From VGDP01 sp964530335 (GTDB taxonomy: Bacteria; Pseudomonadota; Alphaproteobacteria; SP197): DNA of 64,000 bases. Positions 30,882 to 41,352 of the stretch are shown one piece after another. Location: positions 92,249-156,248 of the forward strand of contig CAZGYG010000001.1 of the NCBI GenBank assembly GCA_964530335.1, read 5' to 3'. Under the pieces are notes generated by a model. It had not been told where the DNA came from, made no database searches, and was given only the letters and a program-made list of their open reading frames with translations. Made by a program: the position numbers and the translations under genes. Position 1 is the stretch's first letter. Every line of letters begins with the position of its first letter.

Positions 30882-30908
30882 CGCGCCGCTCCGATCCGGG
30901 GCGGCGCG
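30882..30908 (+). terminator. 11-bp GC-rich hairpin followed by T-rich tract
   Basis: CGCGCCGCTCC pairs with GGGGCGGCGCG (one wobble) around a GATCC loop, then TTCTTGCGTTT. It lies between binding protein 2 and the enolase-superfamily gene, inside an otherwise continuous operon. It probably attenuates, so that more binding protein than permease is made. Confidence 0.6.
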
Positions 30909-30931
30909 TTCTTGCGTTTCGGGGCACGGAA

Positions 30932-32044
30932 TTGCGCATCGTCCGGATCGAGACCTTCACCAACAGCTTCATCGGCTTCGTGCGCCTGACCCGGGCCGAC
31001 GGCGCCCAGGGCTGGGGCCAGGTTTCGACCTACAACTCGGACATCACCTGCCAGGTCCTGCACCGGCAGGTGGCGCCCCACGTGCTGGGCGCCGAGGTGC
31101 CCGACGTCGCGGCGCTGGACGCCCTGCTCGACCGCGTCGAGGAGAAGGAGCACAAGTTTCCGGGCTCGTACCTCAAACGCGCGACGGGCGGCTTCGACAC
31201 CGCGCTCTGGGACCTGTGGGGCAAGGCCGCGGGCAAGCCGGTGGTCGCCCTGCTCGGTGGCACGCCCGGACCCCTGCGCGCCTACGCCTCGTCGATGAAG
31301 CGCGACATCACCCCGGCGGCCGAGGCCGAGCGCTTCGCGCGGCTGCGAGGCGAACAAGGATTCGACGCCTTCAAGTTCCGCGTCGGCGCGGAATGCGGCC
31401 ACGACGTGGACGAATGGCCGGGCCGCACCGAGGCGATCGTGCCGGCGATCCGTCGCGCGCTGGGCGCCAAGGCTTCGCTTCTGGTCGACGGCAACTCCGG
31501 ATTCTCGCCGCCCCGCGCGATCGAGGTCGGGCGATTGCTGGAAAGCGAAGGCGTCGAGCACTTCGAGGAACCCTGCCCCTATTGGGAGCTCGAGCAGACG
31601 AAGCAGGTGACGGACGCCCTGACCGTCGCCGTCGCGGGCGGCGAGCAGGACTGCGAGCTGACCGTCTGGCGGCGGACGATCGGCGGGCACGTCGTCGACA
31701 TCGTCCAGCCGGACATCCTTTACCTCGGCGGCGTGGCGCGGACCCTGCGGGTCTGCCGCATGGCCCAGGCGGCCGGCATGGCGGTGACACCCCACGCCGC
31801 CAATTGGGGGCTGGTGACCCTGTTCACCATGCACCTCCTGCGCGCGATCCCCAGCGCCGGGAAATACCTTGAGTTCTCGATCGAGGGGCCGGACTACTAC
31901 CCGTGGCAGTACGGGCTCTACCGGCGCGACCCCTATGGCGTCGCCGAGGGCAAGGTGTCCGTCGGCGGCGAACCCGGCTGGGGCATCGAGATCGCGCCCG
32001 AATGGCTGGCGCGGTCGAGCTACGAAATGAGCGAGTTTCCCTAG
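30932..32044 (+). CDS. enolase-superfamily enzyme, mandelate racemase subgroup
   Basis: 370 residues; start TTG 30932 after GGGGCACGGA. The capping domain (1-120) is followed by a TIM barrel with metal ligands in LLVDGNSGF (Asp), EHFEEPCPY (Glu) and AGGEQDCEL (Glu). The acid-base residues are a KxR motif (FKFRVG) at the end of the second strand and a His-Asp pair (Asp in VQPDILYLGG, His in VTPHAANWG). This is the mandelate-racemase subgroup, which racemises or dehydrates acid sugars. Its position in a Pot-type transporter operon suggests it acts on the imported compound or its oxidation product. The substrate is not predictable. Confidence 0.88.
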   Translation: MRIVRIETFTNSFIGFVRLTRADGAQGWGQVSTYNSDITCQVLHRQVAPHVLGAEVPDVAALDALLDRVEEKEHKFPGSYLKRATGGFDTALWDLWGKAAGKPVVALLGGTPGPLRAYASSMKRDITPAAEAERFARLRGEQGFDAFKFRVGAECGHDVDEWPGRTEAIVPAIRRALGAKASLLVDGNSGFSPPRAIEVGRLLESEGVEHFEEPCPYWELEQTKQVTDALTVAVAGGEQDCELTVWRRTIGGHVVDIVQPDILYLGGVARTLRVCRMAQAAGMAVTPHAANWGLVTLFTMHLLRAIPSAGKYLEFSIEGPDYYPWQYGLYRRDPYGVAEGKVSVGGEPGWGIEIAPEWLARSSYEMSEFP

Positions 32045-32092
32045 GCGGCGGTCGCCGCTACGATGGCGCGAACGGATCGTGGCGGGAGGGCC

Positions 32093-33184
32093 ATGGACAG
32101 CGATCTGATTTTCAGCCATGTCGTGAAGCGGTTCGGCCACTTCACGGCGGTCGACGACCTGGACCTCACGATCGAGGAAGGCGAGTTCTTCTCGTTCCTC
32201 GGCCCGTCGGGCTGCGGCAAGACGACGATCCTGCGCATGGTGTCGGGCTTCATCGACCCGAGCGAGGGCACGATCGCGCTGGGCGGCCAGGACCTGGCCA
32301 GGTTCGGCCCCAACAAGCGGCCGACCGCGCTGATCTTCCAGAACCTCGCGCTGTTCCCGTTGATGTCGGTCGCCGACAACATCGGGTTCGGCCTCGATGT
32401 GCGCGGCGTGAACAGGACCGCGCGCCAGCAGAGGATCGAGCATCTGCTCGATCTCATCGCCATGCCCGGCTTCGCCGATCGCGGCATCGATGAACTGTCG
32501 GGCGGCCAGAAGCAGCGCATCGCCATCGCCCGCGCCCTGGCGGTGGAGCCGAAGGTGCTGCTGCTCGACGAGCCGCTATCGGCGCTCGACCTCAAGCTGC
32601 GCCAGCACATGCGGGCCGAGCTGCGCGCCATCCAGCGGCGCACGGGGATCACCTTCATCTACATCACCCACGACCAGGGCGAGGCGCTGGCGATGTCCGA
32701 CCGGGTCGCGGTGATGAGCCAGGGCCGGGTCGAGCAGATCGGCATCTCGTCCGAAATCTACAACCATCCGGAAACCGCTTTCGTCGCCTCGTTCGTCGGC
32801 GAGAACAACCTGTTCGCCGGGCGCGTCGCCGCCACCTCCGACGCGGTGGCCCAGGTGGACACCGCCTTCGGACGCCTGTCGGGACGCAACCCGCGCGGCC
32901 TAAAGCCCGGTGATGAGGCGTTCGTGTTCGTGCGCCCGGAGCGATTGCGCCTGGCGCCGTCCGACGGCTCGGGCGAGAACGCCGTCGCCTCGACGGTGCT
33001 GGGCGAGATGTTCGAGGGCATCACGGTCAACATTTCGCTCGCCAATCCGGACGGGCGGCCGATCGTCGTCACAATGTCGAACGACGGCGCGGTGCCAACC
33101 TTCGAGGCGGGCTCGCCGCTGACCGCGTACTTCGGGCCGGACCACGCGACGGTGCTGCCCCAGGGATCCCTCGCCCGTGCGTGA
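32093..33184 (+). CDS. PotA-like ABC transporter ATP-binding protein
   Basis: 363 residues from ATG 32093 with RBS GGGAGG. Walker A GPSGCGKTT, ABC signature LSGGQKQRIAIARAL, Walker B VLLLDEPLSALD, switch His in YITHDQGEAL, then a C-terminal TOBE domain (about 270-355). Belongs to the PotA/PotG polyamine-type group. It starts 48 bases after the enolase-superfamily gene and overlaps the following permease by 8 bases. Confidence 0.92.
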   Translation: MDSDLIFSHVVKRFGHFTAVDDLDLTIEEGEFFSFLGPSGCGKTTILRMVSGFIDPSEGTIALGGQDLARFGPNKRPTALIFQNLALFPLMSVADNIGFGLDVRGVNRTARQQRIEHLLDLIAMPGFADRGIDELSGGQKQRIAIARALAVEPKVLLLDEPLSALDLKLRQHMRAELRAIQRRTGITFIYITHDQGEALAMSDRVAVMSQGRVEQIGISSEIYNHPETAFVASFVGENNLFAGRVAATSDAVAQVDTAFGRLSGRNPRGLKPGDEAFVFVRPERLRLAPSDGSGENAVASTVLGEMFEGITVNISLANPDGRPIVVTMSNDGAVPTFEAGSPLTAYFGPDHATVLPQGSLARA

Positions 33185-34079
33185 GGCGATCAAGCGGTTC
33201 GGCACGCTCGGCGTCGCCTTCATCTTCGGATCGGTGGCGGTGTGGGCGCTGCTGCTGATCCTGATTCCTCACCTGATGCTGATCGACTACGCCTTCCACG
33301 CCAACCCGGGGGCGGTCAAGAAGGGATTGGCCGAACCCGGCATCACGTTCTACTCGTTCCTGCCGCTCGTCGATACCGAGGACGACCTGGCGCTGCGCAC
33401 GTTCATCCGCACGCTGCTGACCAGCGGCGTCATCACCGTGCTCGCGCTCATCCTCTGCTATCCGCTGGCGTACTACCTGGCCAAGGTCGCGACCAACAAG
33501 TGGCTGAGCGTGTTGATGCTCTGCCTGCTCATCCCCTATTGGGTGAACGAGGTGCTGCGCGCCTATGCCTGGCGCACGCTGATGTCGAAGCTGGGCCTGA
33601 TCAACCAGCTCGCCGTCGGGGCCGGGTTCCCCCCGTTCGAGTTCTTCAATTACGAGCTGCCGATCCTCGATTCGAACATCGCGCTTTTCGTCGGCCTGAT
33701 CTACTCGTACGTGCTGTTCATGATCTTCCCGATGTTCAACGCGATGGAGAGCCTGGACCGCAACCAGGTGGAGGCGGCGCGCGACCTCGGGGCAAGCTGG
33801 GTCCGGGTGCATCGCAAGATCGTCATTCCCCACGCCAAGCCGGGCATCGCGTCGGGCTGCATCGTCACCTTCATGCTGACGGCGGGTTCGTTCATCGTGC
33901 CGGTGCTGCTGGGCGGCAGGTCCAGCTTCTGGTTCACCCAGGCGATCGAATCGCAGTTCTCGGTGCTCAACTGGAATGGCGGCTCTGCCTACTCCCTGGT
34001 GCTCGAGCTGGTGTGCCTGATCTTCGTCATCGCGATGATGCGGGTGTTCCGCGTCACGCTCCGCGACATCACGCGCTAG
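33177..34079 (+). CDS. PotB-like ABC transporter permease
   Basis: 300 residues from GTG 33177, inside the end of the ATPase gene. Six membrane segments and the EAA loop EAARDLGASWVRVHRKIVIP, which contacts the ATPase. The family imports polyamines and related compounds (PotB/PotH). Nine bases separate it from the next permease. Confidence 0.92.
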   Translation: MREAIKRFGTLGVAFIFGSVAVWALLLILIPHLMLIDYAFHANPGAVKKGLAEPGITFYSFLPLVDTEDDLALRTFIRTLLTSGVITVLALILCYPLAYYLAKVATNKWLSVLMLCLLIPYWVNEVLRAYAWRTLMSKLGLINQLAVGAGFPPFEFFNYELPILDSNIALFVGLIYSYVLFMIFPMFNAMESLDRNQVEAARDLGASWVRVHRKIVIPHAKPGIASGCIVTFMLTAGSFIVPVLLGGRSSFWFTQAIESQFSVLNWNGGSAYSLVLELVCLIFVIAMMRVFRVTLRDITR

Positions 34080-34088
34080 CGAGGCGGC

Positions 34089-34961
34089 ATGGGCAACCAC
34101 AAGACCCTGCTGACCTGGGCGATCAGGGCCTACCTGCTGGTGTTCTTCGGCTACATGCTGTTCCCGATGGCGTACCTGTCGCTGCTCGCCTTCAACACCA
34201 GCCGCATCCCGACCCACCGCGATTTCAGCTTCACCCTGGAATGGTTCCCCGCGGCCTTCCACGATCGCCGGATGTGGGAAGGCCTGGAGAACAGCATCTA
34301 CATCGCCTTCGTGGTCGTGGCGATCTCGATCACGCTCGGCCTCGGCGGCGCGCTCATGCTGGTGCGCCTGCAGGTGCGGGCCAAGAGCCTTATCTACGCG
34401 ATCCTGGTGTCGCCGATCCTGGCGCCGGGCATCGTGCTCGGCATCTCGACCTTCATCTTCTGGAGCCAGCAGGTCGGCCTGCGCGCCTCGTGGTGGACCG
34501 CGGCGCTGGCGCAGTCGAGCTTCATCTCGGCGTACTGCATGTTGATCTTCATGGCCCGGCTCCAGCGCTTCGACACGACGCTGGAGGAAGCCGGCCTCGA
34601 CCTGGGCGCGACCCCGCGCCAGGTCTTCTGGCGCATCACCGTTCCCTACATGCGCCCCGCGTTCCTGTCGGCGGGGGCGCTCGCGTTCCTGCAGTCGTTC
34701 GAGAACTTCACGACGACCTACTTCTCGATCGGCGCCGAAAGCACGTTCACCATCTTCATCGCCAACAAGGTGCGCCAGGGCGTCACGCCGGCGGTCAACG
34801 CCGTCGCCGTCATCATCATCGCCACCACCATCTCCGTCGCGGTGGTGTTCGAGATCCGTCGGCGCCGCCGCGCCGAGCGCGCCGCCGAGGCCGTCCGCCG
34901 GGCCCAGATCATCGACATCGAGCTCGCCGGCTCCTTGCGGCCCCAGAACAGCGCGGCGTAG
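34089..34961 (+). CDS. PotC-like ABC transporter permease
   Basis: 290 residues from ATG 34089. Six membrane segments and the EAA loop EEAGLDLGATPRQVFWRITV. With its neighbours it completes a PotABC-type importer. The C-terminal tail is basic (RRRRRAERAAEAVRR), probably facing the cytosol. It ends the operon, converging with the HIBYL-CoA hydrolase gene 14 bases away. Confidence 0.92.
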   Translation: MGNHKTLLTWAIRAYLLVFFGYMLFPMAYLSLLAFNTSRIPTHRDFSFTLEWFPAAFHDRRMWEGLENSIYIAFVVVAISITLGLGGALMLVRLQVRAKSLIYAILVSPILAPGIVLGISTFIFWSQQVGLRASWWTAALAQSSFISAYCMLIFMARLQRFDTTLEEAGLDLGATPRQVFWRITVPYMRPAFLSAGALAFLQSFENFTTTYFSIGAESTFTIFIANKVRQGVTPAVNAVAVIIIATTISVAVVFEIRRRRRAERAAEAVRRAQIIDIELAGSLRPQNSAA

Positions 34962-34975
34962 CCGCCCGCCGTCCC

Positions 34976-36022
34976 TCAACCGTCGAAGTCGAGTTCGCCC
35001 TCGGGCAGCGGCGCGAACAGAGCGTCGACGGCACCCGCGTCCACGTCCGTCAGCGTAGCGGGGCGCCAGGATGGCGCGCCGTCCTTCTCGATCACCGCGG
35101 CGCGCACGCCTTCCGGGAAATCCCAGCCCCGCACGAAACGCTGGGTCAAGCGGTACTCGAGGCGGATCGCGTCCTCGAGCTCGAGCCCGGCGCCAAGCCG
35201 AAGCTGACGGAACGTCACCGCCAGGCTGGTCGGCGACTTGGTTCCCAGCGTCGCGAGCGTCGCCCGTGACCATTCGTCGTCCTCCGCCTCGAGCGCGGCG
35301 AAGATACCGGCCAGCGAAGCCGCGCCGAAGCAGCGGTCGATCGCCGCGCGCCGTTCGGCCAGGGGCGGCACGCCCGGGTCCGCGGCCAGGCCGTCGAGCG
35401 CGCGCTCGATACTTCGAGGTTCCGGTCCCACCGTCGCCAAGGCGGCACGGAGTTCGCGCCAACGCGCCGACGCCACGTAGTGGGTCGCGAACCCGGCGTA
35501 GAGCGAGTCCACGGCGCCCAGGCGGGCGCCGATGAGCCCCAGATACATGCCGATCGCGCCCGCCATGCGCGGCAGGAAGTAGGTGGCGCCGACGTCGGGG
35601 AAAAGCCCGATCCCGGTTTCCGGCATGGCGAAGATCACGCGGTCGCCGACAATCCGGTGCGAGCCGTGGATCGAAAGCCCGACGCCGCCGCCCATGACGA
35701 TGCCGTCGACCAGCGCGACATAGGGCTTGGAAAGCCGCGCGATGCGCCGGTTCAAGCGGTATTCGTCGCGGTAGTAGTCCCGCGTCAGGGCGAAGTCGCC
35801 CCGCCGCATCGCCTGGTAGAGCACCCGAATGTCGCCGCCGGCGCAGAACGCGCGCCCCCCTGCCCCCTCCACGACCACGGCGCCGACCTCGCCCGACCAC
35901 GCCGCGAGCCGAGCGTCGAGCGCGAGCGCCATCTCGTGGGTCAGGGCGTTGAGCGCCTGGGGCCGGTTGAGCACGACCCAGCCCACGGCGCCCTTGCGCT
36001 CGAACAGGATACCGTCGCTCAA
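34976..36022 (-). CDS. 3-hydroxyisobutyryl-CoA hydrolase-like enzyme (ECH_2 family)
   Basis: 348 residues from TTG 36022, which overlaps the stop of the acyl-CoA dehydrogenase (TTGA). Crotonase fold: AGGRAFCAGGDIRVLYQA oxyanion motif, GIVMGGGVGLSIHGSHRIV, then MPETGIGLFPDVGATYFLPR, whose Glu and Asp mark the HIBCH group rather than a hydratase. The C-terminal region is the ECH_2-type extension. It hydrolyses 3-hydroxyisobutyryl-CoA in valine breakdown and is coupled to a dehydrogenase that could make the preceding intermediate. Confidence 0.9.
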   Translation of the reverse strand: MSDGILFERKGAVGWVVLNRPQALNALTHEMALALDARLAAWSGEVGAVVVEGAGGRAFCAGGDIRVLYQAMRRGDFALTRDYYRDEYRLNRRIARLSKPYVALVDGIVMGGGVGLSIHGSHRIVGDRVIFAMPETGIGLFPDVGATYFLPRMAGAIGMYLGLIGARLGAVDSLYAGFATHYVASARWRELRAALATVGPEPRSIERALDGLAADPGVPPLAERRAAIDRCFGAASLAGIFAALEAEDDEWSRATLATLGTKSPTSLAVTFRQLRLGAGLELEDAIRLEYRLTQRFVRGWDFPEGVRAAVIEKDGAPSWRPATLTDVDAGAVDALFAPLPEGELDFDG

Positions 36023-37173
36023 GACAGCGCCGCGTCGTCGTCGAGCAACCGCCGCGCGATGATCAGGCGCATGATCTCGTTGGTGCCCTCGAGGATGCGG
36101 TGGACCCGCACGTCGCGCACGTAGCGCTCGAGCGGCAGGCTCCTGAGGTAGCCGTAGCCGCCGTGGAGCTGGAGCGCCTGGTCGCAGACCTCGAACGCGA
36201 TGTCAGTGGCCAGCCGCTTGGCCATGGCGCAGCGCATGGTCGCCTCGGGGTCAACAGCGTCGAGCGCGGCGGCCGCCCGCCAGACCATGAGCCGGGCGGC
36301 CTCGAGCTCGGTCGCCATGTCGGCGAGCCGGAAGCGCAGCGCCTGGAACTCCGACAAGGTCTTGCCGAACTGGCGGCGCTCGCGCAGGTAGCGGCGCGCC
36401 GCCTCGAGCGCGGCGCGCGCGGTGCCCACGGCGCACGCGGCGATGTTGACGCGCCCACCGTCCAGCCCGGCCATGGCGATGCGGAACCCCTCGCCTTCGG
36501 CGCCGACCCGGTTGGCCACGGGCACGCGGCAGCCGTCGAAGTGGACGGCGGCGGTCGGCTGGCTGTTCCAGCCCATCTTGCGTTCCGGGGCGCCGAACGA
36601 GAGCCCGGCCGTGCCCGCCTCGACGCCGAGGCAACTGATGCCGCCCGGCCCCGCCGCGCCGGTCCGCACCATGGTCAGATAGAGGTCGCTCGCCCCGGCG
36701 CCCGAGATGAACGCCTTGGCGCCGTCCACCACGTAGGCGTCGCCGGCGCGCACGGCGCGGGTGGCGAGCGCGGCGGCGTCGGAGCCGCTGTCCGGTTCGG
36801 TCAGGCAGTAGCTCGCCAGCTTGGCCATGGGCACCAGGTCAGGCAGCCAGCGCGACCGCTGGGCGTCGTCGCCGAAGGCGTCGATCATCCAGGCGACCAT
36901 GTTGTGGATCGACAGGTACGCCGCGGTCGCGGTGCAACCCGCCGCCAGCTCCTCGAAGATCAGGGCCGCGTCGACGCGGCCGAGCCCGGTGCCGCCCGAG
37001 CCCTGGCGCACGCAGATTGCGGCGAAACCGAGCGCCGCCGCCTTGCGCAGGGTCGCCACGGGGAACGTCGCCGTTTCGTCCCAGCGGGCCGCGTTGGGCG
37101 CCAGCTCGGCCGTGGCGAACGTGCGCGCGAGGTCGCGGTACGCCAGACGCTCCTCGCTCAGCGTGAAGTCCAT
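36019..37173 (-). CDS. acyl-CoA dehydrogenase, probably isobutyryl-CoA dehydrogenase
   Basis: 384 residues from ATG 37173. Acyl-CoA dehydrogenase fold with CLTEPDSGSDAAALATRA, FAD region and RILEGTNEIMRLIIARRLL, giving catalytic Glu362 in the short/branched-chain position. Start and fold are typical of AcdH/IBD. Co-translation with the HIBYL-CoA hydrolase supports a role in valine catabolism (isobutyryl-CoA to methacrylyl-CoA). Electrons would go to ETF. Confidence 0.9.
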   Translation of the reverse strand: MDFTLSEERLAYRDLARTFATAELAPNAARWDETATFPVATLRKAAALGFAAICVRQGSGGTGLGRVDAALIFEELAAGCTATAAYLSIHNMVAWMIDAFGDDAQRSRWLPDLVPMAKLASYCLTEPDSGSDAAALATRAVRAGDAYVVDGAKAFISGAGASDLYLTMVRTGAAGPGGISCLGVEAGTAGLSFGAPERKMGWNSQPTAAVHFDGCRVPVANRVGAEGEGFRIAMAGLDGGRVNIAACAVGTARAALEAARRYLRERRQFGKTLSEFQALRFRLADMATELEAARLMVWRAAAALDAVDPEATMRCAMAKRLATDIAFEVCDQALQLHGGYGYLRSLPLERYVRDVRVHRILEGTNEIMRLIIARRLLDDDAALS

Positions 37174-37261
37174 GGTCGCCTCCTGCGCGATGATCGAGGG
37201 CGGCCTGCCCGGGTGTCAACGCGACCTTGACAGGCCGGGACCGCTCGTGTTGGTTTCCCAC

Positions 37262-37316
37262 CAGCGCCGATTTGAGCTTCAGCTTGCGGGCGCTTAACAA
37301 ATGCGGCTAAAGCGGC
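37262..37316 (+). promoter_or_regulatory. SAM-II riboswitch
   Basis: The region contains the conserved SAM-II blocks in order and spacing: GATTTG (37269-37274), GCTTGC (37282-37287), CGCTTAACAAATG (37291-37303) and GCTAAAG (37306-37312). The outer stem AGCGCC (37263-37268) pairs with GGCGCT (37289-37294), and the 3' GCTAAAG segment can form the H-type pseudoknot with the loop. It lies about 75 bases before metY, the usual location of SAM-II in alphaproteobacteria. It binds S-adenosylmethionine and turns down methionine synthesis. A -35-like TTGACA occurs at 37227-37232. Confidence 0.9.
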
Positions 37317-37321
37317 ACGGC

Positions 37322-37352
37322 AAGACCGCCCGGACCCGTCCGCGGCGGTCTT
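37322..37352 (+). terminator. hairpin after the SAM-II aptamer, likely the expression platform
   Basis: AAGACCGCC pairs with GGCGGTCTT, with an inner stem CGGA/TCCG, followed by CGTTGCTG. A strong 13-bp hairpin placed directly after the aptamer and before the metY RBS. It could end transcription when SAM is bound. Confidence 0.6.
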
Positions 37353-37389
37353 CGTTGCTGTAGGGCGGGCGCGCGAGGAGGACGAGACC

Positions 37390-38682
<1,293 letters not shown>

Positions 38683-38703
38683 CCTCCGGCGAAGGAGCTG
38701 ACC

Positions 38704-39738
<1,035 letters not shown>

Positions 39739-39739
39739 C

Positions 39740-40501
39740 GTGCCCCTGCCCAGCCTGTTCATCAGCCACGGCTCGCCCATGACGGCGATCGAGCCGACGC
39801 CGACCCACGAGTTCCTGAAGCGGCTGGGCCAGGAGCTGCCGAAGCCCAAGGCCGTGCTGTGCATCTCGGCCCATTGGGAGACCGACAAGCCGCGGGTGAC
39901 CTGCGCCCGCCGGCCCGACCTGATCTACGACTTCACCGGCTTCCCCAGGCCGCTCTACCAGGTGACGTATCCGGCGCCGGGCTCCCACGAGCTCGCCGGA
40001 CGTATCGCGTCGCGGCTGGCGACCGTGGGGCTCACCACGGTCCTGGACCCGGTGCGTGGGCTCGACCACGGCGCCTGGGTGCCGCTCTCGATCATGTACC
40101 CGGCGGCCGACGTGCCCGTTGTCCAGCTTTCGATCCAGCCTGACGAAACCACCGACCATCACCTGAAGCTCGGCCAGGCGCTGGCGCCGCTGCGCGACGA
40201 GAACATCCTGATCGTCGGCAGCGGCAACGCGACCCACAACCTGGGCGCCTGGCGTGGGCCGAACTCGCCGACGCCCGATTGGGTCACGGCGTTCGGCGCC
40301 TGGCTCGACGACAAGGTTCTGGCCCGCGACACCGGCGCGCTCGCGCGCTACCGCGCCGAGGCCCCCTACGCCGCGGAAAACCACCCGACCGAGGACCACT
40401 ATTTGCCGCTGCTGCCGGCAATCGCCGCCGGCGGCGCGGCGCGCAAGCTGTTCGCCGCCTACGACGGCCCGCTCGACATGGCGGCCTACGCGTTCGACTG
40501 A
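39740..40501 (+). CDS. LigB/DODA-type extradiol dioxygenase
   Basis: 253 residues from GTG 39740, one base after the hemB stop. Metal-binding residues fit the LigB/DODA family: FISHGSPM, CISAHWET, RGLDHGAWVPL and ENHPTEDHYLPLLPA. Members open aromatic diols or (YgiD) convert DOPA to betalamic-acid-like products. Substrate unknown. The 3' end overlaps the convergent hydrolase by 16 bases. Confidence 0.88.
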   Translation: MPLPSLFISHGSPMTAIEPTPTHEFLKRLGQELPKPKAVLCISAHWETDKPRVTCARRPDLIYDFTGFPRPLYQVTYPAPGSHELAGRIASRLATVGLTTVLDPVRGLDHGAWVPLSIMYPAADVPVVQLSIQPDETTDHHLKLGQALAPLRDENILIVGSGNATHNLGAWRGPNSPTPDWVTAFGAWLDDKVLARDTGALARYRAEAPYAAENHPTEDHYLPLLPAIAAGGAARKLFAAYDGPLDMAAYAFD

Positions 40502-41352
40502 ACCTGCTTCCCCAGCACGAAGTTGCGCACGACGGCGACTTGGGTCGAATCGACCAGGGCGGGCGCATGGCCCACGCCCGGGAACGTGACCACGCGGGCG
40601 CGCGGGCCGCGTGACGCCGCCTGGGCCGCCGTCTCGGCCAGCAGCAGGTCCGAGACCCCGCCGCGCAGCATCAGGGTGGGGCAGCGGATCGCATCCCACG
40701 CCGCCCACAGGTCCAGGTCCTTGTCGACGCCCTTGGCGAAGGGCGTGCGGATGGCCGGGTCGTAGTGCAACCGAAAGCCGCCGGCCGGATCGGGGCGCAG
40801 CCCGTGTTCCGTCAGGTGGCGCCACCAGGAGTCCGGCAAAGCCCCGAACTCGGCGTGGACCCGGCGCAAGTACGCCTCGGCCTCGGCCAGGTCGGCGAAG
40901 CCGGGGTCGAGCCCGACGTAGGCGCCGATCGCAGCCAGCGCGGCCTTGGGGATGAACGGGCCCACGTCGTTGAGGACCAGCCGCTCGATCGGCGTCTCGG
41001 GCAGCGCCGCCAGGAGCATCCCGACGATGCCGCCCATGGACGTGCCGACCCATGCGACCCGGCCGATGCCCAGCGCCCCAAGCAGGCCGAGCACCGCGGC
41101 CACGTAGGTCGGCCCGGCGTAGGCCGCCGGGTCGGCCAGCCACGCGCTACCGCCGCGACCGGGCATGTCGGGGCACAGCACGCGGACCTCGTTCGATTCG
41201 AGCGCCGCGGCGAGGGCGTCGAAGTCGCGGCCGTTGCGTGTCAGGCCATGGACGCAGACGACCGTGCGCGCCGCGTCCGCGGGGCCCCAATCGGAGTAGG
41301 CGAGGCGCACCGGCGCGCCGGCTAGATCGACCTCGGCGCTAGCCGTCCGCAT
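40486..41352 (-). CDS. alpha/beta hydrolase
   Basis: 288 residues from ATG 41352, within the last codons of the decarboxylase gene. Alpha/beta-hydrolase fold: VCVHGLTRNGRDFDALA oxyanion motif, nucleophile Ser in WVGTSMGGIVG, acid near LRGGVSDLL and His in FPGVGHAPALVD. The substrate is unknown. It overlaps odc by 14 bases, so the two are probably co-transcribed. Confidence 0.88.
   Translation of the reverse strand: MRTASAEVDLAGAPVRLAYSDWGPADAARTVVCVHGLTRNGRDFDALAAALESNEVRVLCPDMPGRGGSAWLADPAAYAGPTYVAAVLGLLGALGIGRVAWVGTSMGGIVGMLLAALPETPIERLVLNDVGPFIPKAALAAIGAYVGLDPGFADLAEAEAYLRRVHAEFGALPDSWWRHLTEHGLRPDPAGGFRLHYDPAIRTPFAKGVDKDLDLWAAWDAIRCPTLMLRGGVSDLLLAETAAQAASRGPRARVVTFPGVGHAPALVDSTQVAVVRNFVLGKQVQSNA

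Noticed and set aside
33069..35900. A 943-codon minus-strand open frame
   Set aside because: It spans two permease genes on the other strand and reads the HIBYL-CoA hydrolase gene out of frame; its composition is that of a shadow.
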